Shown here in pieces: positions 63,877 to 64,000 of a stretch of DNA of 64,000 bases. Within the stretch, counting starts at the first letter, position 1; each line of letters starts with the position of its first letter. The DNA comes from Endozoicomonas sp. G2_2 (GTDB lineage Bacteria; Pseudomonadota; Gammaproteobacteria; Nevskiales; Salinisphaeraceae). The notes beneath the pieces are model-generated. The model made no database searches. It had not been told where the DNA came from and was given only the letters and a program-made list of their open reading frames with translations. The stretch lies in the NCBI RefSeq assembly GCF_017744135.1, contig NZ_JAGHQU010000013.1:26171-90170 (forward strand). The letters run 5' to 3'. Both the position numbers and the translations under genes were made by a program.

Positions 63877-64000
63877 TCAGATACCCTCTTGAGTTTCAAG
63901 TCCCGCCATTGGTATTTCAGTCCGAAACGGCTGTCCTGATTTGATGACGCCATAGATCAGATGCACGAGCTTTCGCATGCTCGCGCCGACGATCGCCTTC
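63877..64000 (-). mobile_element. IS110-family transposase, C-terminal part at window edge
   Basis: The minus strand from the right edge encodes KAIVGASMRKLVHLIYGVIK, SGQPFRTEIPMAGLETQEGI and then stops (TGA, complement at 63877-63879). The pattern AxMRKLxHxIYGVxKSGxPF is the end of IS110/IS116-type (DEDD) transposases. The gene's main part and the element's other end lie beyond 64000. It is 22 bp from the MAPEG stop. Confidence 0.8.

Overview
The window is chromosomal DNA of a high-GC, probably halophilic gammaproteobacterium. The type II secretion genes, recC-recB-recD, rdgC, a class-A-like lon, acidic secreted proteins, a CPA1 antiporter and an AlkB-rubredoxin alkane hydroxylase fit a marine or saline hydrocarbon degrader of the Salinisphaera kind. 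That genus is an inference; there is no rRNA here to test it.

Layout. 1-5258: the end of a type II secretion operon (gspJ end, K, L, M, N) read through into a sodium:solute symporter. 5228-6469: cyclopropane-fatty-acid synthase. 6914-13873: a compact accessory block of GTP/pterin-type chemistry (dehydrogenase, pyruvoyl-tetrahydropterin-synthase-like protein, glycosyltransferase, methyltransferase, stand-alone RibD-type reductase, GTP cyclohydrolase II with an extra N-terminal domain, creatininase-family amidase, conserved unknown). Its product is not known to me. 14035-29278: mostly housekeeping genes (antiporter, L-2-hydroxyglutarate oxidase, AsmA, MliC lipoprotein, M42 peptidase, LrgAB, Hsp20, Lon, ChaC, RdgC, an EAL phosphodiesterase, a MOSC protein).

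29422-47053 is the most unusual part. It is an old, decayed segmental tandem duplication of a module: lysine-acetyltransferase-like gene - DUF924 gene - two tRNA-tail repeats - tRNA-Arg(CCT) - two small secreted repeat proteins - FlgT-like lipoprotein - outer-membrane porin. The junction between the copies can be read at 40347-40351, where the last 47 codons of a porin gene run straight into the middle of the acetyltransferase gene. Copy 1 also carries a CDF transporter and a TetR / ketoacyl-synthase-III pseudogene / AMP-ligase cluster that copy 2 lacks. Copy 2 has a tRNA missing its 3' half and a frameshifted porin. The four small secreted proteins share a short repeated motif (12 occurrences) and look like an undescribed family.

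47618-57310: recC-recB, then a roughly 450-bp near-palindromic element, then recD. 57333-58129: a HigBA-type toxin-antitoxin pair abutting a solute-binding-protein gene cut off after 42 codons, so the polar amino-acid ABC transporter (58268-60493) lacks its binding protein here. 60586-62755: a TetR regulator divergent from alkB-rubredoxin, with a clear operator between them. 62814-64000: a GFA gene that has lost its 5' end at a REP-like junction, a MAPEG protein, and the C-terminus of an IS110-family transposase at the right edge.
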